Assembly (NCBI GenBank): GCA_003255025.1
Contig: QANY01009387.1
Location: 1,798,001 to 1,862,000, forward strand
Length of the DNA: 64,000 nucleotides
Reading direction: 5' to 3'
Origin: Datisca glomerata
Lineage: Eukaryota > Streptophyta > Magnoliopsida > Cucurbitales > Datiscaceae
The notes below the pieces were generated by a model. The model saw only the letters and a list, made by a program, of their open reading frames with translations, searched no databases and was not told the origin of the DNA. Both the position numbers and the translations under genes were made by a program. Positions 48,413 to 60,395 of this stretch are shown piece after piece (position 1 is the stretch's first letter; every line of letters begins with the position of its first letter).

Positions 48413-50455
48413 TCATGAGGGGTTTATTCTTGGATAGATCCTCAACATACTCAAAAACAATAGATACACAATTATACAATTCTTGAATAAATCCTTAACA
48501 TACTCAAAATCAACCTCAACAGATTGACAAAGTACCAACAATTCAAAGCTCGAAATCTCAATCTCCATGCTAAGAAGAAATAAATCCTTTATGGCTCGAA
48601 TTCCTTCAATCATGGCTAAACTAATCACTTCTAGATCTGAAGAATCTGAATTCAAAGAAATCCAGCCACCTCTCAAATACTCCCCTGATCCACCCCTACA
48701 AACCCAACCACCAACTATCTTATGCAAATTAGGGAGAAGGGAAAATTGACATTAAGTTTAATAAAAAAATTCTCCGAGGGAAACCATCTAACTTTACTCA
48801 TGTAATCCATAAATCTGCATCCATACTCGCCTGTGGACTTTGTATAAACTTTATTGTAATTAAGAAGTAGGGGCATCCTTTTTGGATTCGTTAGCTCTCA
48901 CGAATTCATCCAAGGAAGATTTCCATCTCCTAATCGAATCCTCAAGAGATGGTGAACAATTCTTGAACATTCGGATCATTCTAAGCTTTCCAAATCCACC
49001 AAAAAATGTAAGCCAAAGCGCTAAAAATTGGGACCGATCACTACGTTGGCAGTTTCTAAAGATTAGAATTTTCCAGATAATTTAAAAAATATTACCTCCG
49101 AGCATGTCCATTTTAAGTTGAAGGTACGATGCAAACCAAAACGCTTTCATGAACGGGTAGTGGACAAGTAAATAGATGATGGATCCATCCCCTGCATCGC
49201 ATATGGGACATGTTGAATCATCAATTATGTAATTTCTTTTAATGAGTACATCTCTCGTAGGTAGGCAGATTTTAAGACACTTCCAAATGAAAAACTTGAT
49301 TTTTGGATCAACGTCAAGTTTCCAGATGGAATTCCAGACAAAATACTCCCTTCTCAAACTGCCTAATTCCACATTATGTCTACTTCCATTCCTCCCCAAA
49401 CTGAACGAAATAGTTGCTAATCTATAGTTTGAGCTTACGATATATTCTCCCTTATGTTGAAAAGCCCACCAAAGTGAATCAGGAATGGGTTGAGGAGGGG
49501 GGTACTGAGAATAATAGATGCTTCCTTCCAATTAAAGATGCAGAACACTTTTCTAGCATCTCGCACCAGCTGGTTGGATAAAAATAAATCTGAAACCACT
49601 GCAGATGCCCCATTGTAAGGAGATTGCACAGATAACAAATTCACACTCGAGATCCAAGGATCGTGCCACACATTAGTAGATCTTCCATCATCAATTTTTC
49701 GTAGCACTCTAATGTCAAGCAGTTGTTTCTCCCAAAGTAAACTCTGACATTCCCCATGAGGCACTGTTGTGAGCCTTAACATGTAAAAATTCTGAGTTGG
49801 GAAAATATTTATATTTCAGAACACGGGCTAGCAAAAGGGATGGATTGTTCAAAATATGTCAACCATTTTTAGTTAGAAATGCTTTGTTCATACTGGAGAG
49901 ATCTTTAAAATTTAAACCCACATCCTGCTTTGGTTTCGTTAAGGAATCCCACGAGGTCCAATGTATCTTCCTACAAGTTCATGTTGAACCCTACCAGGAG
50001 AAGCCATGATTCTTTCCATATCTTTGATAAGAGAGGCTGGCATTTTGAAGCACCTCGTATAAGCTGGAAGTGCCATTGCCAGTGCTTTGAGCAAGATTTC
50101 GTTGCCCACACTAGATAAGAATTCTTCTGTCCACTCATTCACCTTTAGATCCAGCTTCTTTCTAACGCCATCAAACATGAGCCTTTTCGATCCCTCTATT
50201 GTCATGGAAATGCCCAAATATTTGCCAAAACCCCCCCACATCTCGAGATATTCAAAATTTCACCAATTAATTTTGTAAGGAGGAAGGAGTATTGGGGGAG
50301 AAACACAAAGAGCTTTTCTAGAATTTAACCTGTTGTCTCGAAGCCTCCTTGTATGACTTAAGGATGTTCCAAATACATGTAAATTCCTCTACCGAAACTC
50401 TGCAGAACAGAATAGCATCATCTGCAAAAAATAGGTGCAAGATGGACAGAATAGC
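48413..50455 (-). pseudogene. LINE 2, 5'-truncated
   Basis: Read on - from about 50,455: LHLFFADDAILFC (RT active site), YLGISMTIEGSKRLMFDGVR, VGNEILLKALAMALPAYTRC, IDDGRSTNVWHDPWISSVNL and REYFVWNSIWKLDVDPKIKF. These are followed by the zf-RVT block PTRDVLIKRNYIIDDSTCPI with C-P-I-C-D, and RNase H text GWISLNSDSSDLEVISLAMI near 48,600. Same family type and orientation as LINE 1. Truncated just upstream of the RT catalytic motif. Confidence 0.85.
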
Positions 50456-50838
50456 ATCATACAACAACGTACTGTAATAATATGTATAGTTGAAGAGTAA
50501 CTTTACATTGGTCTAGTTATAGTCTATGTTTTATTTTAAATATTATAAACCATATTAATAAAAAAAATTCTAATTTCGATATAACTTTTGTTATTATTTG
50601 ACAACAAACAAGATGAGCAACCACAAAAAGTAATTCAACGAAAATGCTAATCAGTTACCTAGGATATACTTTTCGACTAGTAAAGCATCTTTTCAAGATT
50701 AACGTCAATGAGTAAGGTTGAGAAATTTAAATTATTTTGGCACAACTCTCTAAGTGAATCCTTAAATATCAAACCACATACACACACATTAATAGTAGTA
50801 AAAAGAGCATTACACGTGCAACACACAAGATTATTGTC

Positions 50839-52085
50839 TAGTATATATAAAAGTGGGGATGTTGAGCAAAACATTTTTTGACAATTCTATTATAATCATT
50901 TTATAAAAAAAATTAGTTTACCCTTTAACTTAATATTAATTGTCATCATAATAATTAACTTATTTAATAAATAAATTCGTATACATTTCTTATATTGTAA
51001 TGACACCAATATTTTACTGACAATTATTATGATTTATTATAACAATATAATTTATATTAATCACACATGGTGAATGATAGACAATTTCTTAAAAATTTAA
51101 TAATCCTACTCTATATAAAAGTGGGGATGTTGAGAAAAATATTTTTAGACACTCGTAGTAATTACCTTATTTAATTAATTAATTAGTATATATTTTTATT
51201 ATTTAATGATATCAACATTTTAATGACAATAACTATGATTTATTATTATTACAGAATTTATAGTATATTTTTATAATTACACATGATGAATGATAGAAAA
51301 GTATTTCTTGGAAATTCAATAATCCTGCTATACATAAAAGTGGGGATGTAGAGAAAAATATTTTTGGACAACTCTATCATCATCTTTTATAAAAAATTAT
51401 AATTTACCTTTTAACTTAATATTAAATATCATCATAGTAATTTAATGAATAAACTAGTAAACATTTCTTATATTTTAATGACATCAATATTTCAATGATG
51501 GTAATTATGATTTCTTCTAACAATATAATTTATATTAATCACATATGGTAAATGGAAGAAAAAAATTTCTTGAAAATTCAATAACCTTACTATATATAAA
51601 AGTGGGAGTGCTAAGAAAAATATTTTGAGATAACTCTATCCTCATCTTTTTATAAAAAATTATAATTTACCATTTAACTTAATATTAAATATGATTGTAG
51701 TAATTAAGTTATACAATGAATTAATAGTAGAAATTTCTTATTTTTTAATGATGTCAACATTTTAATGACAATAATTATGATTTTTTATAACAATATAATT
51801 TATAGTATAACTTATTGTAATCACATGGTGAATGATAGAAAAAATATTTCTTAAAAATTTAATAATCCTACTATACATAAAAGTGATAATGTTGATAAAA
51901 ATACTTTTAGACAACTCTATCCTCGTCTTTTTATAAAGTTTTTAATTTACCCTTTAATTTATTATTAAATGTGAGCGTAGTAATTAACTTATTTAATGAA
52001 TTAATTATAAGGCATTGCTTACATTTTAATGACAGTAATTATGATTTATGATAACAATATAATTTATAGTATAATTTATCTAAGA
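50839..52085. repeat. Five-copy tandem repeat, unit about 210-280 bp
   Basis: Copies begin at about 50,839, 51,111, 51,327, 51,590 and 51,871. Each opens with CTATAYATAAAAGTGGGGAT or a close variant. Each continues through ACAACTCTATCCTCATCTTT, TAATTTACCCTTTAACTTAA and GGTGAATGATAGAAAA-like blocks. Copies are diverged and unequal in length. The opening sequence recalls ends of some plant Helitrons, but I see no hairpin or CTRR end to support that. Confidence 0.85.
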
Positions 52086-52818
52086 TATATTTTTGTCCTG
52101 TAGTCTGGGGTGAATTTAAAATTTAACATTTCACTTTAAAAAGTCTCAAACAAGACTAGGAGTGTATAGGTGTCCTGAAAAAATCATCTCGTCCCAAAAA
52201 ACTGTCCTGAACTAAGCAGGACGGGATGGTTTTTTTATTCTAGTTAGAACAGGACGGGACACAAATTTTATATCCCGGGCGGGACGGGACGGGACACAAA
52301 TTTTATATCCTGTGTAGGACAGGACGGGACACGAGATAAAAGTCATTATCCCGACTTTGTCTCGTCTCGTCTCGTGGTGTATATAAATAGTATTTTATTT
52401 TTAGTTTTAACTTTACTATTTTAAATTTTGACTTTAATTCTTTTGATTTTTTAAACTATAATTGATTTTTAACCTTTATAATTTAGTCATTTTTAAATTA
52501 TTATTTATACTTCTTTAACAACCCTCCCTATTCCATAAATAATAAACTAAAAACTTAAATGGAAAATTCCAGTGACACCCTATGAGATTTTATTAAATGA
52601 CACTTACATCCCATGTAGATTTAAAAATACCACTTACACCCACTTTCACATTTAAGTAAGGACACTCACACTCATCTATTAGATTTTGTGTTAAACTATT
52701 ATTAAAATTATACCATAGTCAAAACCAAATTTTACTATAATGTTTTACCCTTATTAAAATACAATTACTTTAAACTTTTTACATGTTCTCTCCTAACCAA
52801 CCTTTAATCCAAGTAGAG

Positions 52819-54865
52819 TTTTTTGCTAAACTAGACATCTAGATAAATTTTTTTAAAGAATTAGACCCATTTCCAAATTTTTACTGACCCTGACCCCTGG
52901 CCCACACTACACTCAAAAAATATGTGAAGTTACAATATTTCCCTTCACGCTCTGGCCCACACCCCACACTCCCTCTTGTACGCTCTTCTCTCTTCCCCTC
53001 AACCTCTGAATTTCCTCCATGGAAGTAGAGGTGGGTTATTTGTTAAAGCCACACTCTTCAGCTTCCCATTCTCTGTGTTTTAGATCTGGTTTTCACTGAC
53101 CAGTCGATTTCAGACGGTGAGTTTCTGGCTGAAGAAGAATGCCAGAAGAAGGCTCAGTGGGTTTCCGCCATGGGCCTTTGTAAAAATGCCCGAAGAAGAC
53201 GACGAGTATGGGTTTCGACCATGGGTCTCTGTATAAATACCCAGCTATTTTAGATATGGTTTTTATGTATTCTGGTATTGTTCTGAGTTTTATTTCAGGT
53301 AGAACCATTTTAGTTTTCAATACCCAACTATTTCAGATCTGGTTTTTGCATAGTTCAATATTATTCCGAGTTTGATTTTAGTTTTCACAGAGCAGTCGAT
53401 TTTGAAGTCCTGAGTTTTCACTGATCAGTCGATTTTGAAAACTACACGATTGGTACACTGTCATTGTGTAGCCATCATGTAGGGTTTCGTTAAATTCTGT
53501 CAACGGATGGCTACACAGGCGGCCAACTTCTAGAGGGCGTAACTTTTGACTCGTATTAAACCGTGTGGTCTGTAAGATATCAAATCGAAACTTATTCTAA
53601 GATCTGCATGTGTGACTGGTTTTACCCATCACAGCCAAGTTTGTAGCCTAAAAAAACTTTTTTAACCAATTTCAAAGGCTTGAAAGTTATTTTGTATGTA
53701 ATTTTGGGTTTTTTCATGTTGTTAGGGTCTTGTCGAGGCTTCTGCTACATCATATAGTCAACAGGATGATTACATGATGCCATTGTGTCCTTGTAGTCTA
53801 CACGATGACTATATGATGTCAATATACCCATCGTAAGTCTACATGATGGTTACACGATGTCAGTGTAGTTTACACGATGAGTATACGACACATGTGTACC
53901 CATTGTGTAGTTTACACGATGAGTATATGACACATGTGTACCCATCGTGTAGTTTACACGATGAGTATACGACACATGTGTACCCATCGTGTAGTCTACA
54001 CGATGGCTACAAGAAGTTAGTGTACCCATCATATAGTCAACACGATGGCTATATGACACCAGTGTACCCATCTTGTAGTCTACACGATTGCTACACGACG
54101 CCAATGTAGCCATTCGTTGACAAAAATTAACAAAATGCTACACGATGGCTACATTATGTCAATGTACCTATCGTGTAGTCTATATGAAAGTTACACGATG
54201 CCAGTGGACCCATTGTGTAGTCTACGCGATGGCTACACGGCACCAATGTAGCCATCATGTAGTCTACGCGATAAATACACAATGCTAGTGTAGCCATCAT
54301 GTAGGGTTTTATTATTTTTTATCAACGGATGGTTACACTAGTGTCGTGTAGACTATACGATGGCTATACTAGCTATTCATCGTGTAGACTATATGATGGC
54401 TACACGATGCCAGTATAGCCATCGGTTGACAAAAATTAACAAAACTCATTCTGTCTCTACGATTTCTCTCTCTCTCAAATCTGGGCAAAAGCTAAAATTA
54501 ACAAAACCCATCAAATTTCAGCCAAAATTCTCACCAATTTTTTACCAAAATTCCAAAATCAAAATTATAAATTTAGCTCTCATCCTTAGTTTTTTAAATA
54601 ATGAGAATGTTGTAAAATCATAAAGTAAATGAAGCATGAAGAAATCAAAAATGAAGATGGGTTTATGAGAAATGGGTTTTTGAAAAATGAGAAACAAATG
54701 AAAATGGAAGTTGATGAGAGAGTGTGTGGGTTAGTGTATTAAGAATGAAAATATGGGAAAACAGAGAAAAAATGGAGTGTGTGACAAAGGCCTGGGTAAG
54801 TAAAAATTAGGAAAGATATCTAATTCTGTAAAATGGTTTGTCTAGCTATCTAGTTTAGCAAAAAA
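52819..54865. mobile_element. Mutator-like element M2 carrying the TACACGATG array
   Basis: The left end TTTTTTGCTAAACTAGA matches the right end read on -, TTTTTTGCTAAACTAGA. Parallel blocks (TTTTTAAAGAATTAGA versus TTTTACAGAATTAGA; AATTTTTACT) follow over about 90 bp. The same terminus is found on M1. No target duplication was found. It contains no transposase and lies wholly inside M3. Confidence 0.75.
53440..54430. repeat. TACACGATG palindromic array in M2, block 5
   Basis: The units again have a period near 42 bp and resemble ACCCATCGTGTAGTCTACAC and GATGGCTACACGATGCCAGT. Modules are bordered by GTAGGGTTT...TCAACGGATGG (53,479-53,510 and 54,300-54,332) and by its complement ATCGGTTGACAAAAATTAAC (54,111-54,136 and 54,420-54,444). 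Frames on both strands stay open with a 14-residue period but are not genes. Confidence 0.85.
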
Positions 54866-55684
54866 GCCCACACGAGAATAGATACCATCTTCAACAATCG
54901 GAGCTTCTCACTAGTCTCGGAGCTGCGCGGGTTGGTGGTGGTGCTCGAAGTTGCGCCAGTTACCAGTGTTCTTTCCAGGTCAGATCTCTTTTTCAAGGCG
55001 TTCTTCAAGTAAATAACGTAATTTCTGGGTAATGGTCTCTAATTTTTTATCTGTAATTTATGGGTAATGGTCTTTTCTCTACCCTATTATTTGGGTAACG
55101 GTCTGTAATTTCCGATTTCTTCTAACTCGAATCTACGAAAAAGAGAAGAAATATTTCAGATCTGATTTCTGTAATTTCTGCGTGTTTTCCCTCTGAATCT
55201 GGATGAATCTATGTAATGGTCCTATTGATGGCAGTAATGGGTGTTAAATTGTTTTGTGTAGTGATTCTATTGATGGTGTAAAGGTTCTATTGAATCTGTG
55301 TAATGGGTATTAAGTTGTTTTGTGTAACGGCCGAGAATTCATTCAGTAATGCCGAGAATTCACATAGAATTCGTACACTAAAAGTTTTGCTTCTTTCAAT
55401 CCACATTTTGACCATGACGATGGAAATTAGTTTAAAAACAGAACTTGAAAACATGATAAAGGTCAAGAACCAAGTGCCATAACAATGCCCAATGGTATAT
55501 TTTGTATTTTGCTCTTTAAACCAGTGTACATGGTGTCTTTGACTTCTAAAGAAAAAACAGAGTCCTAGTCCATAATGAAGGTGATGGTATTGTTGTCTCT
55601 ACGGTTTTCAAAATGAAGGAGATGGTGTCCGAATTCGATAAGTTGGGAGTATTCAGGTAATTTTATGTCATTTGATCTAATTTT
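54866..55684. other. Internal non-coding part of M3
   Basis: GC-richer start (GGTTGGTGGTGGTGCTCGAA near 54,930), then repeats of TGGGTAATGGTCTNTAATTT and TCTATTGATGG-type phrases (55,020-55,330). I recognise no protein. It could be captured host UTR or promoter sequence. Confidence 0.4.
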
Positions 55685-56320
55685 AATGGAGGACGATCAC
55701 CTAAGGCGATGTGAATGTCCTTACTTAAAAGCGATCGGAGGTGTGAGTGGTATTTTTAAACTTAGAGGGAGTGTGAGTATCTTTTAACGAAACTCCAGAG
55801 GATGTGAGGGGAATTTTCCCAAACTTAAACTAAACCTGACCTATTTCATTTCTGTTCTCTCATCTCTCTCGACTCTCTTCTGATGAAAGTTTAGGACACG
55901 AACCTTGCTCTTTCTCACGGACCACACACACACTTGGTCTGGCGAGGGAGGAATAGTATGACGCCAGCGAACGAGACCAGGCTGACTTGTTCTCTCTCAC
56001 AGTAATCTTCTCTCTGCTTTGAGATCTCAGTGACTCTGTCTCTCTCATTTTCTCCATCTGGTCTGCGACTGGTTTATACTATTTTTCTCCTTTTATCGTT
56101 AATCTTTTCTGTAAAACTTAATCTGGCAAAATTTGGTTTAATCGTTAATCAGGCACAAAAAAATCATCTCGTCCTGTCTCGACCACTGTCTCATCCCTCT
56201 CGGGATTTCCCTTCTACACGGGACGGGTTATGACTTAAAAAATTATCCCGTCCCGATCAGGACAGGAAAAAAAGGCCCAAAAACCTTCATGTCTAGTCCC
56301 GTGCACACCCATAAACAAGG

Positions 56321-58249
56321 CCCTACAGTTTAGTTAATGTTTCATGTTAGACATCATTATTCTACTAACAGACGCACACGGTCTATTAACGTATTGTATT
56401 ATCGACAATTACATGTATTAGTTACAATACATGGCAACTAATATTATGCCACATCACCTAGTGTTGCACCACATAGACTAAAATGAACCTTTTGCCACGT
56501 CAACTTTTTTTCACCATTCACTCACTTTTTTTCTCTTCATTTGCTTCTCCTTCCCCAACATTTCCTTCATATTTTTCAGATATGGATTTTGGGTTAAGGC
56601 TTCTTCAACAACAAATGTGGAGCAAACAACCATAGACACCATTAATGGAAGGTCTTGACACAGAATTGCAGGAAGAAAACAAGAAGAAAGAGAGTTCTTG
56701 GGAAGTGATTCGTGTTTCATATTCAAATCATTGCAGAACTGGGTTTTAAGTCTGAAGCGGTCGAGCAGAGGCGACGCCTCTTTCAATTTTGCGTAGCTAT
56801 TACTGGTTAGAGTTTAGTGTTGTAATTTTTCAAATTTCCAAACAGTCTTTTTAAAATTGCTACCTGAATTGCTGTAACTTGTGTATCTATTACCGGTTCG
56901 GTAGTTCTTTCCCAATTTCTGACGGTGCGATTCTATAAAAATTACAAAAGACATCATTCTGAACTCGTTACATTCACTACAAGTTTAATGAATCGTGTCT
57001 TCCCTACCTCCCAGATGATTCGTCATCATTTTCATTGATAAAATCCTGGTGTACTTTAAGAGTTCTAGTGCTTTGTGCCTTAAAAAGAACTAGAACCTTT
57101 TTGCTTTATTGAAACTAATTAATAGTTTATATATTAATTATCTATATATTATATATATGATACATTTTTGTAAAAGTTCAATAAGTATAATAGTACTTGA
57201 TTTTATCAGTCTCATGAAATGCATCTCATAAGAATAAGGTATTTAAAAAAAAAAATTATGACTTGAAAAAGATTTATGTTTTACTAAAATAGACTGTAAT
57301 ATGTTAACTATATCATGTAAAGTAATTTACATTGATTACTAAGTAGAGTATCTAGTTAATATGCTAGTTTTTTTTATATCTAGTAGCTTCTCTCAATCCA
57401 AGATGCTCTTCCTATAAATAATTATGATAAAAGGACATTCGACAAAAAGATTAAGCTTTTTATCCCTCTATGCCTTCTTTAGTAACATACTAAATATGCT
57501 TAATTGAGTTGCATTTCTCCATCCCAGCAATAAAAAGTACAAATAACAAATAAATCAACAATATCAGCTCTTATTTTATCTTGGGCTTTCATTGCCAACC
57601 CACGAGAGAAACAATATCGAAAGTGATATTTATAAAGAGCTACATAAAATGAAATTCATAGAGAAGTTAAACTTCCGACAAGAGGACTATCTCAAGAAAC
57701 AAAGTGCTAAACTTCTCAAAATAATGACTTACTTGGTGGCCTTCGATCTCTTCGGACAACTGAACATGTTCCACCGCTCTAGCTTCCGAGGAATGGTCAA
57801 GAGGCGCGTCAATGTCGAGCGGCTTGTAAACTTCAGGTGAACGATGAAGTAGTCCAGCATCGACATGGCACTGTACATGTCTACTAAGCGAAAGAAGTTC
57901 GATTAGACCAAGATGTTGCAAAGCACGTGTGTGTGGACCAAGTTAATGAGGTTCTAAAGGCCAAGTCATAGCTCACCCTTATTTTATGTTTCATCTAATA
58001 TCAATTTTCAGGATCAGTCAAATTTGTAGCCAATTCTATGTTACTAATTTCTCCCATTTCTTTGTGAAATAAAGTATCGACACAAGGTTAAAAATTAGGT
58101 TATTCCAACCAAAACTTGAGCACAAGGTCTGACAGTGTAAAAATGAACTCAACGAGTATTAGAATATTACATACCGAAGTAGATTACATACTCATGGATT
58201 AAAGCCGCGAATTCAAAAGGGAAGTTACAGTAAATAGGTTTTTTCTTTC
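56321..58249. other. Intergenic sequence without a recognised gene
   Basis: Open frames at 56,511-56,786 (-) and 57,592-57,840 (+) show no domain that I recognise. The second reads AFDLFGQLNMFHRSSFRGMV in part and might be a gene relic, but I cannot assign it. Confidence 0.4.
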
Positions 58250-58619
58250 CAAACGTTAAAGAAGATGGCCCTCTCCTTAGAATGTCACTTCAACGACAAT
58301 GTCGTCGACTCAAATACCCCGACTACTCCAACGGTTTGTCGACTCTGAGATTGGCCTTCATGAAGACATAAAGAAAACTCTGAACTCTTACCGGTGCTTT
58401 CGGGCTTTACACTAACCTCGTCTCTTCACTCTCAATGTTTTCTCCATCATTGAGCTCCTCAACCACGATAACACTAACATTGTTAATATCGCTCTATCGC
58501 TTCATGACCTTATGAATAAGGATTTTCTTGAAGATAATGATGAACCTCCTCACATATTAGTCGACCCTATGATTGATAATAGCACACTTGAATTGCTGGT
58601 TCAAAATCTGCATAAGTAT

Positions 58620-60284
58620 TGAAAGCTTACAGGAAAGCTTGGGTGAAAGAACAAGAAGAAGAAAGTCAAAGTGAGAGAGAGAGCAAGAAGAGAGAAACAG
58701 ATTTAAAGAATAGCTTATATATTTCATTAACCTTTTAATAAACAATTACAGAAGAATATATATAGAAGAGAGAGAGAGAATTCAAGCTAAAACTAACTAA
58801 CTGTAAAGCTAGAGAAGGAAAGCTAAAAACACGTAATCATGCATAAGTTGCATGCATACAATTACAACAACTAACAGGCCCCCTCAAACTGATGCTAAGT
58901 GTAAAGGTTGCAGCAGTATGGATCTAATAGAGTTGAATGTAGCAAATGGCAGAGCCTTAGTTAAAATATCAGTTAATTGATCTTGGGAGCTAACCTAACT
59001 AACAACCAAATCCTTCTTGGCAACTTTCTCGCTAATGAAATGATAGTCAATTTCTTCGGGCATGAAAGATAGGGTTCAAAGCTAGAGATACAGCTGAGAT
59101 GCTATCACACCATAGTTGAGGAGGAAATTTTAAGGGAATATGCAGGTATTTTAGAAGGTACCTTATCCATGAGACTTCTGTTGCTGTGTTAGCAAGACTC
59201 ATATACTCGGCTTCTATTGTTGATTGAGAAACAGTAGTTTACTTCTTAGCAGACCAGGATATATGATTGTTGCCTAGAAATATGATAAAACCTGAAGTTG
59301 ATCGTCTATCATTTGAATCACATGCCCCGTCTGCGTTAGTAAAAGCATTGATGCAAAGATTGCCCTTCTTGAATAGGATTCAGTGATCTGATGTGCTCGT
59401 TACATACCTAAGTATGTGTTTTACAGCAGCAAGATTCAAGGAAGATGGATTATGCATGAGCTGACACACTTTGTTCACTGCAAAAGTGATGTCAGGTCTT
59501 GTAAATGTGAGATATTGAAGGCTTCCAACTAACATTATGTATGTTGTTGGGTCTGAAAGTGGAGTTGCAACTTTGTCATACAAGTTAGCTTCATTAGACA
59601 TGGGAATTCTGCAAGTTTTAGCATTGGTAAGCCCTGCTTTTTCAAGAAGATTGATAACATACTTCTGCTGGTGAACATGAATGTCATTAGTTAACTGATT
59701 AACCTGTAAACCAAGGAAATTCTTTATAGCTCCAAGATCTGTCATCTCAAATTCAGTGTTTAGATTTGTGAAAAGATCATAAATAGCTTTAGCACTAGTT
59801 CTAGTTATTATTATGTCATCTACATAGAGTAACAAATATACAGTAAAAGATGCAGATTTATATATGAAAAGAGATGTGTCAGCAGAAGAGGATGTGAGGC
59901 CTAAACCAGTGAGATAGGAAGTAAATCTCTCAAACCAAGCCCTAGAAACCTGTTTAAGTCCATATAAAGACTTATGCAGTCTATAATAAGGGGACGTGAG
60001 TCCTTCAAGGCTATGATACCATGAAAGCTTACAAGAAAGCTTGGGTGAAAGAACAAGATGGAAGTCGAAGTGAGAGAAAGAAAGAGAGAGAGAGAGCAAG
60101 AAGAGAGAAACATATATAAAGAATACCTCATATATTTCATTAACCTATTAATAAACAATTACAGAAAAATATATATAGAAGAGAGAGAGAAGCCAAGCTA
60201 AAACTAACTGTAAAGCTAGAGAAGGAAAGCTAAAGAACAAATAATCATGCATGAGCTGCATGCATACGATTACAACAGCTAACA
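58620..60284 (-). mobile_element. Copia LTR element F, internally deleted
   Basis: LTRs at 58,620-58,876 (257 bp) and 60,022-60,284 (263 bp) are highly similar and flanked by an exact AGTAT duplication (58,615-58,619; 60,285-60,289). On -, the 5' LTR is followed by the primer site TGGTATCATAGCC (60,008-60,020). This runs almost at once into RT sequence, so gag, protease, integrase and the start of RT are deleted. A polypurine tract (TTTGAGGGGGCC) precedes the 3' LTR. Confidence 0.93.
58880..60007 (-). pseudogene. Copia F reverse transcriptase and RNase H
   Basis: A 239-residue frame (60,099-59,380, entering from LTR sequence) reads YRLHKSLYGLKQVSRAWFER, then LLYVDDIIITRTSAKAIYDL with the YVDD active site intact. 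EFEMTDLGAIKNFLGLQV, VGSLQYLTFTRPDITFAVNK and NPSSLNLAAVKHILRYV follow. RNase H continues to about 58,900 with stops. The 5' third of RT is missing. Confidence 0.88.
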
Positions 60285-60395
60285 AGTATTCGGGCCCTAG
60301 TCCTGACGAGATGGCTGCTATGGCTGCTAAGTAGAACGTCCGCGCAACAATCAAGAACTTGGTAAAGGTTGATCCCGCGGTAGTTGAATTGGTCC

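Larger units (their letters stand above)
52561..55820. mobile_element. Mutator-like element M3, inside the hAT-like element
   Basis: The left end reads GGAAAATTCC. It is followed by blocks matching the reverse complement of 55,685-55,819: TTTAAAAATACCACTTACAC and TTTAAGTAAGGACACTCACA at the left, TTTAAAAATACCACTCACAC and TTTAAGTAAGGACATTCACA at the right. Inverted repeats are about 130 bp. The flanks carry AAACTTAAA at 52,551-52,559 and 55,821-55,829, an exact 9-bp duplication as expected for Mutator-like elements. There is no transposase. Confidence 0.85.
52157..56312. mobile_element. hAT-like element containing nested Mutator-like elements
   Basis: The left end reads TAGGAGTGTATAGGTGTCCTG and the right, on -, TATGGGTGTGCACGGGACTAG, like hAT termini (TAGGGGTGTNCA). 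Flanking 8-bp repeats are AACAAGAC (52,149-52,156) and AACAAGGC (56,313-56,320), 7/8 identical. Both subterminal regions are rich in GGGACGGGAC/GTCCCGTCC motifs (52,170-52,375 and 56,165-56,300). There is no transposase. The body is interrupted by element M3. Confidence 0.7.
58250..60395 (+). pseudogene. Beta-catenin-like protein 1 (CTNNBL1) pseudogene, split by Copia F
   Basis: CTNNBL1 is an armadillo-type nuclear protein linked to the Prp19/CDC5L spliceosome complex. Before the insertion, shifted frames read LKKMALSLECHFNDNVV, RLKYPDYSN and RFVDSEIGLHEDIKK. SIIELLNHDNTNIVNIALSL and FLEDNDEPPHILVDPMIDNS follow, then LELLVQNLHKY up to 58,614. After the insertion (60,285 on) the text continues SGPSPDEMAAMAAK, a stop, then NVRATIKNLVKVDPAVVELV. 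The join through the AGTAT duplication is in frame. The order matches the conserved middle of plant CTNNBL1. Frameshifts, a stop and loss of both ends show a pseudogene fragment, apparently without introns in this stretch. Confidence 0.8.

Noticed and set aside
50839..52085. Helitron call for the five-copy repeat
   Set aside because: The opening sequence is suggestive, but no 3' hairpin, CTRR end or Rep/helicase gene is seen.
57592..57840. 82-residue + frame as a gene
   Set aside because: No domain recognised and no intron or start support; left as unassigned sequence.
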